A DNA stretch of 64,000 nt, from NCBI RefSeq assembly GCF_002188635.1, contig NZ_NINX01000042.1:1-64000 (forward strand), read 5' to 3'. This stretch comes from Pigmentiphaga sp. NML030171 (lineage in GTDB: Bacteria > Pseudomonadota > Gammaproteobacteria > Burkholderiales > Burkholderiaceae_B). The notes below the pieces were generated by a model. It saw nothing but the letters and a program-made list of their open reading frames with translations. It ran no database searches and was not told the origin of the DNA. Positions 1 to 9,297 of this stretch are shown here, one piece after another. The translations under genes were made by a program, and so were the position numbers. Position 1 is the first letter of the stretch. Each line of letters opens with the position of its first letter.

Positions 1-115
1 TTACTCACCCGTTCGCCACTCGCCGCCAGACCGAAGTCCGCGCTGCCGTTCGACTTGCATGTGTAAGGCATGCCGCTAGCGTTCAATCTGAGCCAGGATC
101 AAACTCTTCAGTTCA
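1..115 (-). rRNA. rrs: 16S ribosomal RNA, 5' end only
   Basis: The reverse strand reads as the conserved beginning of bacterial 16S rRNA, including AGAGTTTGATCCTGGCTCAG at about 110 to 91 and the following helix sequence. The gene runs out of the window at position 1, so only about the first 115 bases are present. The exact 5' end is set by alignment to the known start and may be off by a few bases. The variable part is of the Alcaligenaceae type by recollection. Confidence 0.97.
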
Positions 116-316
116 ATCTCTAGATTTTGTTCGTACTATGGGTCGAAACCCATGGCACGATCGCTTGCGTACTCAAAGAAATTGCAGATAAATGATTTAC
201 CTACAAACTTCTTTATATGAGCACTTGATTCATTTTGCGTCGATCGACCAGACCGGTTTTACCCGACCCAACCGTCTCGCGCCCAACCAAGTGCCCACAC
301 TTATCGGCTGTTGATT

Positions 317-328
317 TGTTAAAGAGCG
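317..328 (-). promoter_or_regulatory. boxA antitermination site of the rrn leader
   Basis: The reverse strand reads CGCTCTTTAACA, matching the rrn boxA element (consensus TGCTCTTTAACA) that loads NusB/NusE and makes rRNA transcription resistant to Rho. It sits about 200 bases upstream of the 16S 5' end, the usual position. Confidence 0.85.
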
Positions 329-661
329 GTACTGCGAAAACTGCTACCACCAACTGCTTCGCTTACCTGCCGTTCGCTGCGCTGTCTTGCCGGCGCTGCG
401 TGATCAGCAGAGAAACGAGATTATGAAGAAGTTTTTTACGTCTGTCAAATCGGCCCGGGACTGTTTACTGCGCACCCCCCGCCATTCGTCAGACCCTTGC
501 CGCGCTACCACCCTGCCGCAAGACCCTTCTTTTTTGGCCGACCCGTTCGCCGCATCCGCTTCACGCGTAACTGCCGCCGAACCTGCCTGCCTCACCCGCC
601 GCTTCCTTCCACCCCACCGCAGAATGCTCCGCTGCGTTGCGTTTGTTGCGTCGAGAAAGTG

Positions 662-691
662 ACTATAGCATGCATTGAAATCGGCACGCAA
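662..691 (-). promoter_or_regulatory. candidate rrn promoter
   Basis: On the reverse strand a -35-like TTGCGT (686-691) and a -10-like TATAGT (662-667) are separated by 18 bases, upstream of the boxA leader. It is the best sigma-70-like pair I found by eye in the spacer. rRNA operons often have several promoters, and this one is not proven. Confidence 0.4.
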
Positions 692-817
692 ATCGATCCA
701 CGCCTTCTTGTCAGTTTCGTGACCGGAAACCGGCCGTTTCGGGATCGATAAGGTGCGAAAACCGCGCCGTATCGCCATTTCGCAGCGCCAAGAATTTTTT
801 TCCCGCTGGGCCGTCCC

Positions 818-880
818 AAGGCAAAAAACGCCCCTTGGGGGGAGCGGCGGCCCGCAGGGCCTAGCCTGGGGGCATTTTTG
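818..880. repeat. GC-rich intergenic repeat with hairpins
   Basis: A dense palindromic stretch just downstream of the enoyl-CoA hydratase gene. On the reverse strand it contains CCCC-AA-GGGGCG followed by six T, so it can work as a Rho-independent terminator for that gene. A flanking CCCAAGG/CCTTGGG inverted repeat and a GGCCCTGCGGGCC palindrome complete it. The build resembles the element at 28975-29012 (C-run, G-run, GC palindrome, TAG-like spacer, G-run). From memory such elements are frequent in Bordetella and Achromobacter genomes. Confidence 0.55.
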
Positions 881-906
881 CGATGCCGCCGCAACACCAT
901 GCGCCG

Positions 907-1683
907 CTATTCGTGCCGGAAAGAAGGAGGCCGCTTGGCCACGAAAGCCTCCATGCCTTCCTTCTGGTCCTGTGTGCCGAACAGCGAATGGAACAAGCGG
1001 CGTTCGAACTGCATGCCTTCGGCCAGCGGCGTCTCGAAAGCGCGGTTGACCGCTTCCTTGGCCATCATGACCGAAGGCAGCGACATCGAGGCGATGACGG
1101 TCGCGATCTCGATCGCCTCGTCCAGCAGCTTGTCGGCGGGCACCACGCGCGCCACCAGCCCCGCGCGCTCGGCTTCGGCCGCATCCATCAGCCGTCCGGT
1201 CAGGATCAGGTCCATGGCCTTGGCCTTGCCGACGGCGCGCGGCAGGCGCTGGGTGCCGCCCGCGCCGGGAATGATGCCGAGCTTGATCTCCGGTTGGCCG
1301 AAGCGGGCGGTCTCGGCGGCTACCAGGATGTCGCACATCATGGCCAATTCGCAGCCGCCGCCCAGGGCGTAGCCGGCCACGGCCGAGACGACCGGCTTGC
1401 GGATCCGGCGCAGGGTCTCCCAGTTGCGGGTGATGAAGTCCGAGGCGTAGGCATCCATATAGGAAAGGTCCTTCATCGCGCCGATGTCGGCGCCGGCGGC
1501 AAAGGCCTTTTCGCTGCCGGTGATGACTACGGCGCCGATGTCGGGGTCGGCGTCGAAGGCCAGCAGCGCGGCGCCCAGCTCGTCCATCAAGGCATCGTTC
1601 AGCGCATTCAGCGCCTTGGGGCGATTCAGCGTCAGCAGGCCGACCCGGCCCCGACGTTCGACCAAAACCAGAGCTTCGCTCAC
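907..1683 (-). CDS. enoyl-CoA hydratase (crotonase)
   Basis: A 258-residue crotonase-fold enzyme that should hydrate trans-2-enoyl-CoA to 3-hydroxyacyl-CoA in the cytoplasm. The oxyanion-hole segment [10 protein letters not shown] lies near residue 65. Both catalytic glutamates of the short-chain enoyl-CoA hydratases are visible, in [12 protein letters not shown] and in [16 protein letters not shown], so this is a true hydratase rather than a diverged crotonase. Length is normal for the family (about 257). It starts at ATG 1683 and is monocistronic. The gene-free side at 818-880 carries a terminator-like repeat. The acyl chain preferred cannot be told from sequence. Confidence 0.9.
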   Translation of the reverse strand: MSEALVLVERRGRVGLLTLNRPKALNALNDALMDELGAALLAFDADPDIGAVVITGSEKAFAAGADIGAMKDLSYMDAYASDFITRNWETLRRIRKPVVSAVAGYALGGGCELAMMCDILVAAETARFGQPEIKLGIIPGAGGTQRLPRAVGKAKAMDLILTGRLMDAAEAERAGLVARVVPADKLLDEAIEIATVIASMSLPSVMMAKEAVNRAFETPLAEGMQFERRLFHSLFGTQDQKEGMEAFVAKRPPSFRHE

Positions 1684-1851
1684 ACCACACTCCTATATAT
1701 GCGCAGGACACCCGCCCCCGCACCGCCTGGCCGCGAAGGCTGTCCATGAACCGGCGCGCCGGCGACGCCTCAAGCATACCCCGCGCCGGCGGCTTGAGTT
1801 TCGCCCGCCCGAGGCGCACCATCGTCGGTTCCATCCTTTCAGGACACCGGC

Positions 1852-2502
1852 ATGACATCAGGAGCAGGCGGCGGTCGCAGCATCATCGGGCTGCTGCTGG
1901 CGGCGGGGCGCGGTTCGCGTTTTTCGGCGGACGGCAGCGCGAACAAACTGCTGGCCGCCATCGACGGCCGCCCGGTGTGCGCCGCCGCGGCGCAGTCCCT
2001 GCGGGGCGCGTTGTCCCGCGTGGCCGCGGCCACTTCTCCGGCCGCGCCGGCGGTGGCCGATGCCCTGCGCCATGCCGGCTGCGAGGTCATCGTCTGCGAC
2101 CGGGCCGCCCAAGGCATGGGCGGCACGCTGGCGCAGGCCGTCTCGTGGCTGTCCGCGCGCGAGCGCGCGGCGGGGAACGAGGCGCCCGCCTGGTGCGTCA
2201 TGCCCGCCGACATGCCGTGGCTGCACCCGCACACCGTGGCCGCCCTGCGCGACGCCTGGCTGGCGCTGCCGCCCGCGCGGCGCGAACGGGCCGTGCTGGC
2301 TCCGGTTCATCGCCAGATGCGGGGCCATCCCGTGCTGTTCGGGCCGGCGTGGTCGTCCGCGCTGGCGCAACTGCGGGGCGACCAAGGCGCGCGCGGCCTC
2401 ATATCGGGCCAGGTCACGCCCGTACCGGTGGACGACCCCGGCTGCGTGCGCGACGTCGACACCCCGGACGACCTGGCGGCGGGCCCCACGCTCCTGGCCT
2501 AA
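1852..2502 (+). CDS. MobA-like NTP transferase (molybdenum cofactor cytidylyltransferase type)
   Basis: A 216-residue protein of the MobA-like nucleotidyltransferase family, which includes MocA (CTP:molybdopterin cytidylyltransferase). The N-terminal nucleotide-binding loop LLLAAGRGSRFSADG with a following Lys (about residues 13-32) is present, as is the metal-binding aspartate segment MPADMPWL near 114. It may attach CMP to molybdopterin for a xanthine-oxidase-type enzyme, but no such enzyme is nearby, so the substrate is inferred. The M61 peptidase gene follows after 59 bases on the same strand. Confidence 0.75.
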   Translation: MTSGAGGGRSIIGLLLAAGRGSRFSADGSANKLLAAIDGRPVCAAAAQSLRGALSRVAAATSPAAPAVADALRHAGCEVIVCDRAAQGMGGTLAQAVSWLSARERAAGNEAPAWCVMPADMPWLHPHTVAALRDAWLALPPARRERAVLAPVHRQMRGHPVLFGPAWSSALAQLRGDQGARGLISGQVTPVPVDDPGCVRDVDTPDDLAAGPTLLA

Positions 2503-2561
2503 CATAGCAGGACATCGTTCACAGACCGCCGCGCCGGCGCGCGGCCCAACCCGTCTCATCC

Positions 2562-4346
2562 ATGACCGAAGCCATCTCGTATCGCCTGGAACTCCTCGAT
2601 CCGGCCGGGCACCGTTGCCGGGTCACGATGTCCATCCCCGACCCCGACCCCACCGGACAATGCGTCAGCCTGCCCGCCTGGATCCCCGGCAGCTACATGA
2701 TCCGGGATTTCGCGCGCCAGATCGAAAGCATCGAGGCGCGCGCCTGGGGCCGCAAGATCGAACTGACCAAGCTGGACAAGCAAAGCTGGCAGGCGGCGCC
2801 CTGCCGGGGCCCGCTGCAGATCGTCTGCGTGGTCTATGCCTGGGACCTGTCGGTGCGGGCCGCCCACCTGGACGAAAGCCACGGTTTCTTCAACGGCACC
2901 AGCGTATTCCTGCGCGCCGCCGGCCACGAGGACGCGCCCTGCCTGCTGGAGCTGGTGGCGCCGCGCGGCCTCGACTGGAAGGTCTACACCAGCCTGCCCG
3001 AGGCCGAGGGCCATCCGCAGCGCGCGCCGCGCCACGGCTTCGGCATGTACCGGGCGCCGGACTACGACGCGCTGGTCGACCATCCGATCGAAATGGGCAC
3101 GCCCGTGACCGCCGGCTTCGAGGCCTGCGGCGCCCGGCACGAACTGGTCTTCACGGGCGACGTTCCCAATCTGGATCTCGACCGCCTGGTCGCCGACATC
3201 CGCAAAATATGCGAGAAGCAGATCGTTTTCTTCGAGCCCCGCACGCGCCGCGCGCCGTTCCTGGACAGCTCGAACCGCTACGTCTTCATGACCATGGTCA
3301 CCGGCGACGGCTACGGCGGCCTGGAACACCGCGCGTCGACCGCCCTGATGACCTCGCGCTCGGACCTGCCCGTGCGCGGGCGGCCAGAACAGACCGACGG
3401 CTACCGCAATTTCCTGGGCCTGGTCAGCCACGAATATTTCCACACCTGGAACGTCAAGCGCATCAAGCCGGCGGCCTTCGCCCCCTACGACCTGGACCGC
3501 GAGAACCACACCCGGCTCCTGTGGCTGTTCGAAGGCTTCACCTCCTACTATGACGATCTGTTCGTACTGCGCGCCGGGCTGATCACGCAGCAGGACTACC
3601 TGCGCACGCTGGCCAGGACCGTTTCCTCGGTGCATGCGGCGCCGGGCCGCTTCAAGCAATCGGTGGCCGAAAGCTCGTTCGACGCCTGGACGCGCTACTA
3701 CCGGCAGGACGAGAACTCGCCCAATGCCATCGTCAGCTATTACACCAAGGGCTCGCTGGTCGCCCTGGGGCTGGACCTGCTGCTACGGCGCGAGACGGAT
3801 GGGCGGCGGAGCCTGGACGACGTGATGCGGCTGCTGTGGGCACGCTATGGCCGCGATTTCTACCGGGGCGGCGCGCGGGGGGTCGAAGAAGACGCCATGC
3901 CCGAGCTGATCCGCGAAGCCACCGGCGTGGACGCACGGGACTTCCTGCGCCGCCATGCCTATGGACGCGAGGACGTACCGCTGGCGGAACTGCTTGCGCA
4001 CCACGGCCTTGCCCTGACGTGGAAGGCGGCGTCGCCGCTGCCGTCGCTGGGAGTGAAGACGGCACGCCAGGCAGAGGACCTGCGCCTGGCGACGGTGTAC
4101 GAACGGGGGGCGGCTCACCGGGCCGGATTGTCGGCGCAGGACGTGCTGGTGGCCATGGACGGCCTACGCGTGCAGAACGGCAACCTCGACAAACTATTGG
4201 CGCGCTATCGCCCGGGCGACCTGGTGGAAATCCACGCCTTCCGCCGCGACGAACTGCGCCGCTTCAGGCTGAAGCTGGATCCGGCGCCGGCAACGGAATG
4301 CACGATCGAACCGGCCGCGAGCCCCGCCCCGGCGGGACGGAAATAG
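2562..4346 (+). CDS. M61-family metallopeptidase with C-terminal PDZ domain
   Basis: A 594-residue protein of the M61 (glycyl aminopeptidase) family. The zinc site HEYFH is at 290-294 followed by the family signature TWNVKRIKP, and the third ligand is E324 in WLFEGFTSYYDD. The N-terminal beta domain is about 1-180, the catalytic domain about 200-470, and a PDZ-like segment (AAHRAGLSAQDVLVAMDG) is near 510-560. No signal peptide is seen, so it is probably cytoplasmic. It starts at ATG 2562 and may share a transcript with the upstream nucleotidyltransferase. Substrates of bacterial members are largely unknown. Confidence 0.9.
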   Translation: MTEAISYRLELLDPAGHRCRVTMSIPDPDPTGQCVSLPAWIPGSYMIRDFARQIESIEARAWGRKIELTKLDKQSWQAAPCRGPLQIVCVVYAWDLSVRAAHLDESHGFFNGTSVFLRAAGHEDAPCLLELVAPRGLDWKVYTSLPEAEGHPQRAPRHGFGMYRAPDYDALVDHPIEMGTPVTAGFEACGARHELVFTGDVPNLDLDRLVADIRKICEKQIVFFEPRTRRAPFLDSSNRYVFMTMVTGDGYGGLEHRASTALMTSRSDLPVRGRPEQTDGYRNFLGLVSHEYFHTWNVKRIKPAAFAPYDLDRENHTRLLWLFEGFTSYYDDLFVLRAGLITQQDYLRTLARTVSSVHAAPGRFKQSVAESSFDAWTRYYRQDENSPNAIVSYYTKGSLVALGLDLLLRRETDGRRSLDDVMRLLWARYGRDFYRGGARGVEEDAMPELIREATGVDARDFLRRHAYGREDVPLAELLAHHGLALTWKAASPLPSLGVKTARQAEDLRLATVYERGAAHRAGLSAQDVLVAMDGLRVQNGNLDKLLARYRPGDLVEIHAFRRDELRRFRLKLDPAPATECTIEPAASPAPAGRK

Positions 4347-4373
4347 CGCCGAACCGAGCGCGCGAGGGCCGGC

Positions 4374-5108
4374 CTACCAGACGACGGGCTCGCGCCCCTG
4401 CTCCGCCAGCCAGCGATTGGCCTGGGCGAAATGCCCGCAGCCCAGGAACGGCACGGGCGGACGCCGGGCCGACAAGGGCGAGGGATGGTTGGCCAGCAGC
4501 ACCAGATGCCTGCCGCCGGACGGCAGCAGCGCCTGCTTGGCCTGCGCATGGGCGCCCCACAGCATGAAGACCTTGGGCGCGGGCTCGCGCGCCACCGCGG
4601 CGATGACCGCATCGGTGAACGCTTCCCAGCCCCGCTTCGCATGCGAGGCCGGGGCGCCGTCTTCCACGGTAAGCGACGTATTGAGCAGCAGCACGCCCTG
4701 CCTGGCCCATCGCTCGAGGTCGTTGCCGAAGGCGGCGGGGTCGCCGCCCACGCAGGCCGCTACCTCGTTGAAGATATTGCGCAGGCTGGGCGGCCGCCGA
4801 AAGCCGTCGGGCACGGAAAACGCCAGCCCCTGCGCCTGCCCCGGACCGTGATAGGGATCCTGGCCCAGGATCACGACCCGGGTGGAAGCCGGCGTGGCCA
4901 GGTCCAGCGCGCGAAACGGCAGGACCGGATAGACGACGGCGCCCTCTTCCCGGCGCCGGTCGACGAAGCGCAGCAGGGCCTCGAACGCGGGACTGGCCAG
5001 CGTCCCGGCCAACAGCTCGCGCCAGGCAGCCGGCAGACGATCGACGTGCGCCTGCATCGGCTCGTTCAAGCGATTGTCCGGTCCCTGGGCGAAGAGATCG
5101 GGGGTCAC
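4374..5108 (-). CDS. ung: uracil-DNA glycosylase
   Basis: A 244-residue family-1 uracil-DNA glycosylase that removes uracil from DNA for base-excision repair. The water-activating motif GQDPYHG is at 82-88 (catalytic Asp84) and the DNA-minor-groove motif HPSPLSARR lies near the C-terminus. The start is GTG at 5108, overlapping the trpC stop (GTGA), so translation is probably coupled to the end of the trp unit. Length fits the family (about 225-250). Confidence 0.95.
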   Translation of the reverse strand: MTPDLFAQGPDNRLNEPMQAHVDRLPAAWRELLAGTLASPAFEALLRFVDRRREEGAVVYPVLPFRALDLATPASTRVVILGQDPYHGPGQAQGLAFSVPDGFRRPPSLRNIFNEVAACVGGDPAAFGNDLERWARQGVLLLNTSLTVEDGAPASHAKRGWEAFTDAVIAAVAREPAPKVFMLWGAHAQAKQALLPSGGRHLVLLANHPSPLSARRPPVPFLGCGHFAQANRWLAEQGREPVVW

Positions 5109-5893
5109 GCGAACAATCGGGCCAGTTCGGCACCCGGATCGGGCGCCCGCATGAAGGCTTCGCCCACCAGGAAGGCATGGACCCCGTGCTCGCGCATCTG
5201 CCGGACTTCAGCCCGGCCCAGGATGCCGCTTTCCGTGACGACCCGCTTGCCGGCGGGAATCCGCGGCAGCAGATCGATGGTGTTCTGCAGGGAAACCTCG
5301 AAAGTCCGCAGGTTGCGGTTGTTGATGCCCAGCAGATTGCTGCGCAGTCGCAGGGCCGTATCCAGTTCCGCCGCATCGTGGACCTCCACCAGCACGTCCA
5401 TGCCGAGATCCATGGCCAGCGCCTCCAGGTCCTGCAATTGCGAGGACTCCAGCGCGGCCACGATCAGCAGGATGCAGTCGGCGCCCATCGCCCGCGCCTC
5501 GATCACCTGGTAGGAATCGACGATGAAGTCCTTGCGCAGCACCGGCAGCGGGCAGGCGGCACGGGCGCGCCGCAGATAATCGAGCGAACCCTGGAAGAAC
5601 TGCACGTCGGTCAGCACCGACAGGCAGGCCGCGCCATGCGAGGCGTACGACGCCGCGATCCCGTCGGGCTGGAAGTTCTCGCGCAGCAGGCCCTTCGAGG
5701 GCGAGGCCTTCTTGATCTCGGCGATGACGCCGGACTGCCCCGCCGCCACCTTGGCCTCGATCGCCTGCGCGAAGCCCCTTACATCCTGCCGCGCCTCGGC
5801 TTCGCGCCGCAGGTCGGATTCGCTGCGAAGCAGCCGCGCGGTGGCGACCTCTTCGGTCTTCGCATCCAGTATGCGTTGAAGAATGTCACTCAT
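5105..5893 (-). CDS. trpC: indole-3-glycerol phosphate synthase
   Basis: A 262-residue TIM-barrel enzyme that converts carboxyphenylaminodeoxyribulose phosphate to indole-3-glycerol phosphate in tryptophan synthesis. The signature [12 protein letters not shown] (58-69) and the catalytic-lysine segment [12 protein letters not shown] are present. It is a stand-alone TrpC without a fused TrpF. It follows trpD by 30 bases and overlaps ung by four. It belongs to the trpG-trpD-trpC unit with its own leader at 7706-7958. Confidence 0.95.
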   Translation of the reverse strand: MSDILQRILDAKTEEVATARLLRSESDLRREAEARQDVRGFAQAIEAKVAAGQSGVIAEIKKASPSKGLLRENFQPDGIAASYASHGAACLSVLTDVQFFQGSLDYLRRARAACPLPVLRKDFIVDSYQVIEARAMGADCILLIVAALESSQLQDLEALAMDLGMDVLVEVHDAAELDTALRLRSNLLGINNRNLRTFEVSLQNTIDLLPRIPAGKRVVTESGILGRAEVRQMREHGVHAFLVGEAFMRAPDPGAELARLFA

Positions 5894-5923
5894 GACCCAC
5901 CCATGAAGATTCGTATGCGGGGC

Positions 5924-6961
5924 CTAGCGCGCGGCCGCCCGCCTGGTGAACGATACGAATTCGTCCAGCCGCGCGCGCGCCGCGCCGCTGGCGATCAGCT
6001 CGAAAGCCTTGCGTATGCCCTCGGCGACCGAGGACACGGTATTGCCGGCGTACATCGCCAGGCCGCCATTCAAGGCGACGATGTCGCGCGCGGGGCCCGG
6101 CACGTTGGACAAGGCCTCCAGCACGAGTTCACGCGACTCATCGCGATTGGCGACCTTCAGGCTGCGATTCGACACCATCTGCAGGCCGAAGTCCTCGGGA
6201 TGAATCTCGTATTCGTGGACCTCGCCGTCGCGCAGCTCGCCCACCATCGTGGCCGCGCCCAGCGAGGCCTCGTCCATGCCGTCCTTGCCGTAGACCACCA
6301 GCACGTGCCTGGATCCCAGGCGTTGCAGCACCCGGACCTGGATGCCGACCAGGTCCGGATGGAACACGCCCATCAGCTGGTTGGCGGCGCCGGCGGGATT
6401 GGTCAGCGGCCCCAGCAGGTTGAAGATGGTGCGCACCGCGAGTTCCTTGCGGATGGGCGCGATGTTCTTCATGGCCGAATGGTGGATGGGGGCGAACATG
6501 AAACCGATGCCGGTGGCCTCTATGCACTCGGCCACGGCTTCGGACGGCAGCATGACGTTGGCGCCCAGCGCCTCCAGCACGTCGGCGCTGCCCGACGACG
6601 ACGACACGCCGCGGTTGCCGTGCTTGGCGATCCTGGCGCCGCCGGCCGCGGCCACGAACATGGCCGCCGTGGAAATATTGAAAGTGTGCGCGCCGTCGCC
6701 GCCGGTGCCGGCCAGGTCCACCAGGCTGTCGGCATCGGCCACCTTCACCCCGTCGGCGAACTCGCGCATCACCTGCGCCGCGGCGGTGATCTCGCCTATG
6801 GTCTCCTTCTTGACGCGCAGGCCCATGATCAAGGCCCCCGCGGTGACGGGCTCCATCTCGCCGCGCATCAGCATGCGCATCAGCGACAGCATCTCGTCGT
6901 GGAAGATCTCGCGGTGTTCGATGCAGCGAACCAGCGCTTCGGTAGGGGTAATGGACACCAT
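5924..6961 (-). CDS. trpD: anthranilate phosphoribosyltransferase
   Basis: A 345-residue enzyme joining anthranilate and PRPP, the second step of tryptophan synthesis. The PRPP-binding motif GTGGDG and the following NIST and KHGNR segments are intact. ATG 6961 is chosen because AAGGAG stands just before it and the length (345) fits the family. An in-frame ATG at 6994 would overlap the end of trpG and add eleven atypical residues. It lies 29 bases after trpG, so one transcript is expected. Confidence 0.95.
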   Translation of the reverse strand: MVSITPTEALVRCIEHREIFHDEMLSLMRMLMRGEMEPVTAGALIMGLRVKKETIGEITAAAQVMREFADGVKVADADSLVDLAGTGGDGAHTFNISTAAMFVAAAGGARIAKHGNRGVSSSSGSADVLEALGANVMLPSEAVAECIEATGIGFMFAPIHHSAMKNIAPIRKELAVRTIFNLLGPLTNPAGAANQLMGVFHPDLVGIQVRVLQRLGSRHVLVVYGKDGMDEASLGAATMVGELRDGEVHEYEIHPEDFGLQMVSNRSLKVANRDESRELVLEALSNVPGPARDIVALNGGLAMYAGNTVSSVAEGIRKAFELIASGAARARLDEFVSFTRRAAAR

Positions 6962-6990
6962 GGACTCCTTGGGCAATCGTTGCGACCGGT

Positions 6991-7560
6991 TCATACGTTC
7001 AATTGCAGAAAATTGCGCAGCAAGGCATGGCCGTGCTCGCTCAGGACGGATTCGGGATGGAACTGCACGCCGTAGACGGGAAGGCTGCGATGGCGCACGC
7101 CCATGATTTCCCCGTCGTCGGTCTGCGCCGTCACCTTCAGGCAATCGGGCAGGCTCTCGCGTTCGATGGCGAGCGAGTGATACCGGATGACCGTGTAGGG
7201 CGACGGCAAGTCCCGGAACACGTCGCTGCCGCCATGGGCGATGGCCGACGTCTTGCCGTGCATGATCTGCCGCGCGCGGACGATTTTGCCACCAAACGCA
7301 GCGCCGATGGACTGGTGGCCCAGGCACACGCCCAGGATGGGCACCTTGCCGGCATGGGCCTGGATGAGCGGCACCGAGATGCCGGCCTCGGCCGGCGAGC
7401 ACGGCCCGGGCGAGATGCAGATGCGCTCGGGCGCCAGGGCCGCGACTTCGTCGAGCGTGATCTGGTCATTGCGGAACACCCGCACGTCGGCGCCCAGTTC
7501 GCCGAAATACTGGACCAGGTTGTAGGTGAATGAATCGTAGTTGTCGATCATCAGCAGCAT
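6991..7560 (-). CDS. trpG: anthranilate synthase component II (glutamine amidotransferase)
   Basis: A 189-residue class I glutamine amidotransferase that supplies ammonia to TrpE. The nucleophile Cys79 lies in GVCLGHQ and the His-Glu of the triad in HPESV near residue 170. The start ATG 7560 gives the usual [16 protein letters not shown]-terminus and has AAGGG about nine bases upstream. ATG 7569 (adding MTD) is possible but would sit directly on that site. Its partner trpE is about 17.6 kb away at 25152, an unusual separation. A leader-peptide region precedes this gene. Confidence 0.95.
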   Translation of the reverse strand: MLLMIDNYDSFTYNLVQYFGELGADVRVFRNDQITLDEVAALAPERICISPGPCSPAEAGISVPLIQAHAGKVPILGVCLGHQSIGAAFGGKIVRARQIMHGKTSAIAHGGSDVFRDLPSPYTVIRYHSLAIERESLPDCLKVTAQTDDGEIMGVRHRSLPVYGVQFHPESVLSEHGHALLRNFLQLNV

Positions 7561-7705
7561 GTCGGTCATCCCTTGGAATCGAGCCGGCCATGGGCCGGGA
7601 ACACATCGGCGATCGCGCCGTCCGCGAACGGGCGCCGCCACGCGAACGACGAGCCGCGGCAGGCATGCGCGGGGGTTCGGCTAGCAAGGGGAAGTACTGC
7701 TGGAT

Positions 7706-7832
7706 GCACGGGCAATCTCCTGGATCGGGAGCCGCCGTGCCGGGGAGCTGTGTGAATTCGCGACCTGCCACCGGGTACGGCGGCAGGGTGCAGTTTCGAA
7801 CCGCAACGACGTGCCGCTTCCTAGCGGAAGCG
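7706..7832 (-). promoter_or_regulatory. hairpin series between the trpG-side leader peptide and trpG
   Basis: Three inverted repeats follow the short Trp-Trp peptide on the reverse strand. The first (7815-7832) is a CGCTTCC/GGAAGCG stem with a four-base loop, overlapping the peptide's stop codon and the codons after its two Trp codons. The second (7764-7787) is a nine-pair stem, CCTGCC..CC with GG..GGCAGG. The third (7706-7740) is a GCACGG/CCGTGC stem with an inner CTCC/GGAG. This is the kind of layout used in ribosome-mediated attenuation. No clear T-run follows any stem, so the terminator itself is unproven. Confidence 0.5.
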
Positions 7833-7871
7833 CCACCACTGAGCTGCTTGATTCGGAACGATGCGGTTCAT
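7821..7871 (-). CDS. putative trp leader peptide upstream of trpGDC
   Basis: A 16-residue reading frame, MNRIVPNQAAQWWRFR, begins at ATG 7871 with AGAAAG a few bases upstream and ends at TAG 7821. Two adjacent Trp codons (residues 12 and 13) sit just before a hairpin that covers the stop codon. It lies about 50 bases downstream of a good promoter match and 260 bases upstream of trpG. This is the expected form of a ribosome-stalling trp attenuator peptide. With only one Trp pair, chance cannot be excluded as firmly as for the leader at 26830. Confidence 0.65.
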   Translation of the reverse strand: MNRIVPNQAAQWWRFR

Positions 7872-7928
7872 GTCTTTCTGGCGCGAGTTGGGAGCCGCGG
7901 CAAGGTTGCGCGTTTCTGCTCCGGGGCG

Positions 7929-7958
7929 ATTCTATCGCGACCGCGATTCGCTTGTCGA
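7929..7958 (-). promoter_or_regulatory. candidate promoter of the trpGDC transcript
   Basis: On the reverse strand TCGACA (7953-7958) and TAGAAT (7929-7934) are spaced by 18 bases, each matching five of six consensus positions for sigma-70. Transcription would begin near 7922 and give a leader of about 50 bases before the short Trp-Trp peptide. This would free trpGDC from the trpE promoter. Confidence 0.55.
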
Positions 7959-7991
7959 ACGGAAGAAATGGGGACGGAACAATCGGCGGCC

Positions 7992-8015
7992 ACGGGCCCC
8001 GCAGGCCCGGCCCGT
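7992..8015 (-). terminator. possible hairpin terminator after the CoA-transferase gene
   Basis: An ACGGGCC/GGCCCGT stem overlaps the stop codon of the CoA-transferase gene. It could separate the catabolic transcript from the trpG leader transcript. There is no T-run after it, so it is at best a weak or Rho-assisted terminator. Confidence 0.3.
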
Positions 8016-9262
8016 CAAATGCCCGCTGCCCGGGCCAGGGCCTCGCGATGCTCGGGCGCCGCGATCGCCAGCATGCGCTGCGCCCGCTGGCGCAGCGTCA
8101 ATCCGCGCAGGTCGGCCGCGCCGTGCTCGGTCACGACGATGCCGGCGTCGCTTCTGGGCAGGGTGACGGGGCCGGACAAGCTCGCGACGATACGACTGGC
8201 CCCGCCCGCCGTCGCGGGCAGCGCAATGACGGGGACCCCGTCCCGGCTCCTGCCGGCGGCCCGCATGAAGTCGGCTATCCCCCCCACCGCGCCGACATAG
8301 CGGCCGCCGGCCACCTCGGAATTGACCTGGCCGGTCAGATCCACCTCGACCGCGGAGTTGATGGCGACGAACCGGCCCAGGCGGTCCAGGACCGGGCCCG
8401 CATGGGTGTAGCCTGTCTCGCGCAACCGCACCGCCGGGTTCTTGTGCACGAAGCGCCGCACCCGCTCTCCGCCGAACAACAGGCCGCCCACAGTCACGCC
8501 GGTGTCGATCGGCTTGCGCCGGTTGGTGATCACGCCAGCCTCGGTCAGCCACACCATGCGCTCGCTCAGGCTGCCCGAGTGGACGCCCAGGTCCCGGTGA
8601 TCCCCGAGCGCGGCCAGGACGGCATCGGGAATCGTGCCGATCCCGGTCTGGATCGTGGCGCCGTCCGGCACCAGGCCGGCCACGTGGCGGCCGATCCGCT
8701 GCGCCGTTGCGTCGGGTTCGGCCGGCGCTCCGGGCACCGCCGGTCCGCACGAAGCAGGCACCAGTAGGTCGACGTCGCCTTCGCGCAGATAAGGGCCGCC
8801 GAAGGTCCAGGGCACGTCCTCGTCCACTTCCGCGATCACCGTCCGGGCCGCGTCCAGCGCGGACACCAGGTAGTCGCGGGCCATCCCCAGGCTGTAGCGC
8901 CCCGCCTCGTCGGGTTTCGACAACTGCAGGAACAGCACGTCGACCTTGAGCCGCCCTGCGCGAATCATCCGGTCCATCTCGGAGTAGTGCGCCGGCAGGA
9001 TGTCCATGACGCCCGAGCGCAGCAGCGTCCGGTTGGAGCCCGCGCCGCAGTATCCGACGAAATCCATGTCGTCCGCCAGCTCGGGCGCCAGGACCGGCTC
9101 GAGGCCATGGCCGATACCCAGGAAGACGCGCACCCGCCCGACGCGGCGGCGCTGCTCCACCAGCGCGCGGATCAGCGTCAGGGGCTGCGCCTGCGCCTGC
9201 CCCCACAGCACGGTGTCCCCGGGCCGGATGTGCGGCGCGAGGTCGAACACGGCGGGCTCCAT
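8015..9262 (-). CDS. acetyl-CoA hydrolase/CoA-transferase family protein
   Basis: A 415-residue protein of the acetyl-CoA hydrolase/4-hydroxybutyrate CoA-transferase family, which moves CoA between carboxylic acids. Family features are the N-terminal GDTVLWGQAQAQP segment, an LGVHSGSLSERM segment in the middle and a C-terminal QVNSE followed by YVGAVGGIADFMRAAG. The start is ATG 9262; an in-frame GTG at 9274 is possible and neither has a clear ribosome site. It follows the acyl-CoA dehydrogenase by 35 bases, so they probably form a two-gene unit that loads CoA onto an acid substrate. Confidence 0.85.
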   Translation of the reverse strand: MEPAVFDLAPHIRPGDTVLWGQAQAQPLTLIRALVEQRRRVGRVRVFLGIGHGLEPVLAPELADDMDFVGYCGAGSNRTLLRSGVMDILPAHYSEMDRMIRAGRLKVDVLFLQLSKPDEAGRYSLGMARDYLVSALDAARTVIAEVDEDVPWTFGGPYLREGDVDLLVPASCGPAVPGAPAEPDATAQRIGRHVAGLVPDGATIQTGIGTIPDAVLAALGDHRDLGVHSGSLSERMVWLTEAGVITNRRKPIDTGVTVGGLLFGGERVRRFVHKNPAVRLRETGYTHAGPVLDRLGRFVAINSAVEVDLTGQVNSEVAGGRYVGAVGGIADFMRAAGRSRDGVPVIALPATAGGASRIVASLSGPVTLPRSDAGIVVTEHGAADLRGLTLRQRAQRMLAIAAPEHREALARAAGI

Positions 9263-9297
9263 GGCGGCGGTCACGGGATCGATCGCGCGCGGGCGCC

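Larger units (their letters stand above)
116..817 (-). other. rRNA operon leader and upstream spacer
   Basis: No protein gene is credible in this stretch. The part nearest the 16S gene is the transcribed leader. It contains a boxA antiterminator and, just after it in transcript order, a GTGTGGGCACT segment (near 293-303) that also occurs in the E. coli rrn leader. Further out lies a candidate promoter near 662-691. The remainder is spacer between the rRNA promoter and the end of the enoyl-CoA hydratase gene. Confidence 0.75.

Noticed and set aside
7561-7641. A longer trpG N-terminus
   Set aside because: The extension is not conserved in TrpG, and the segment belongs to the leader; a ribosome site supports 7560.
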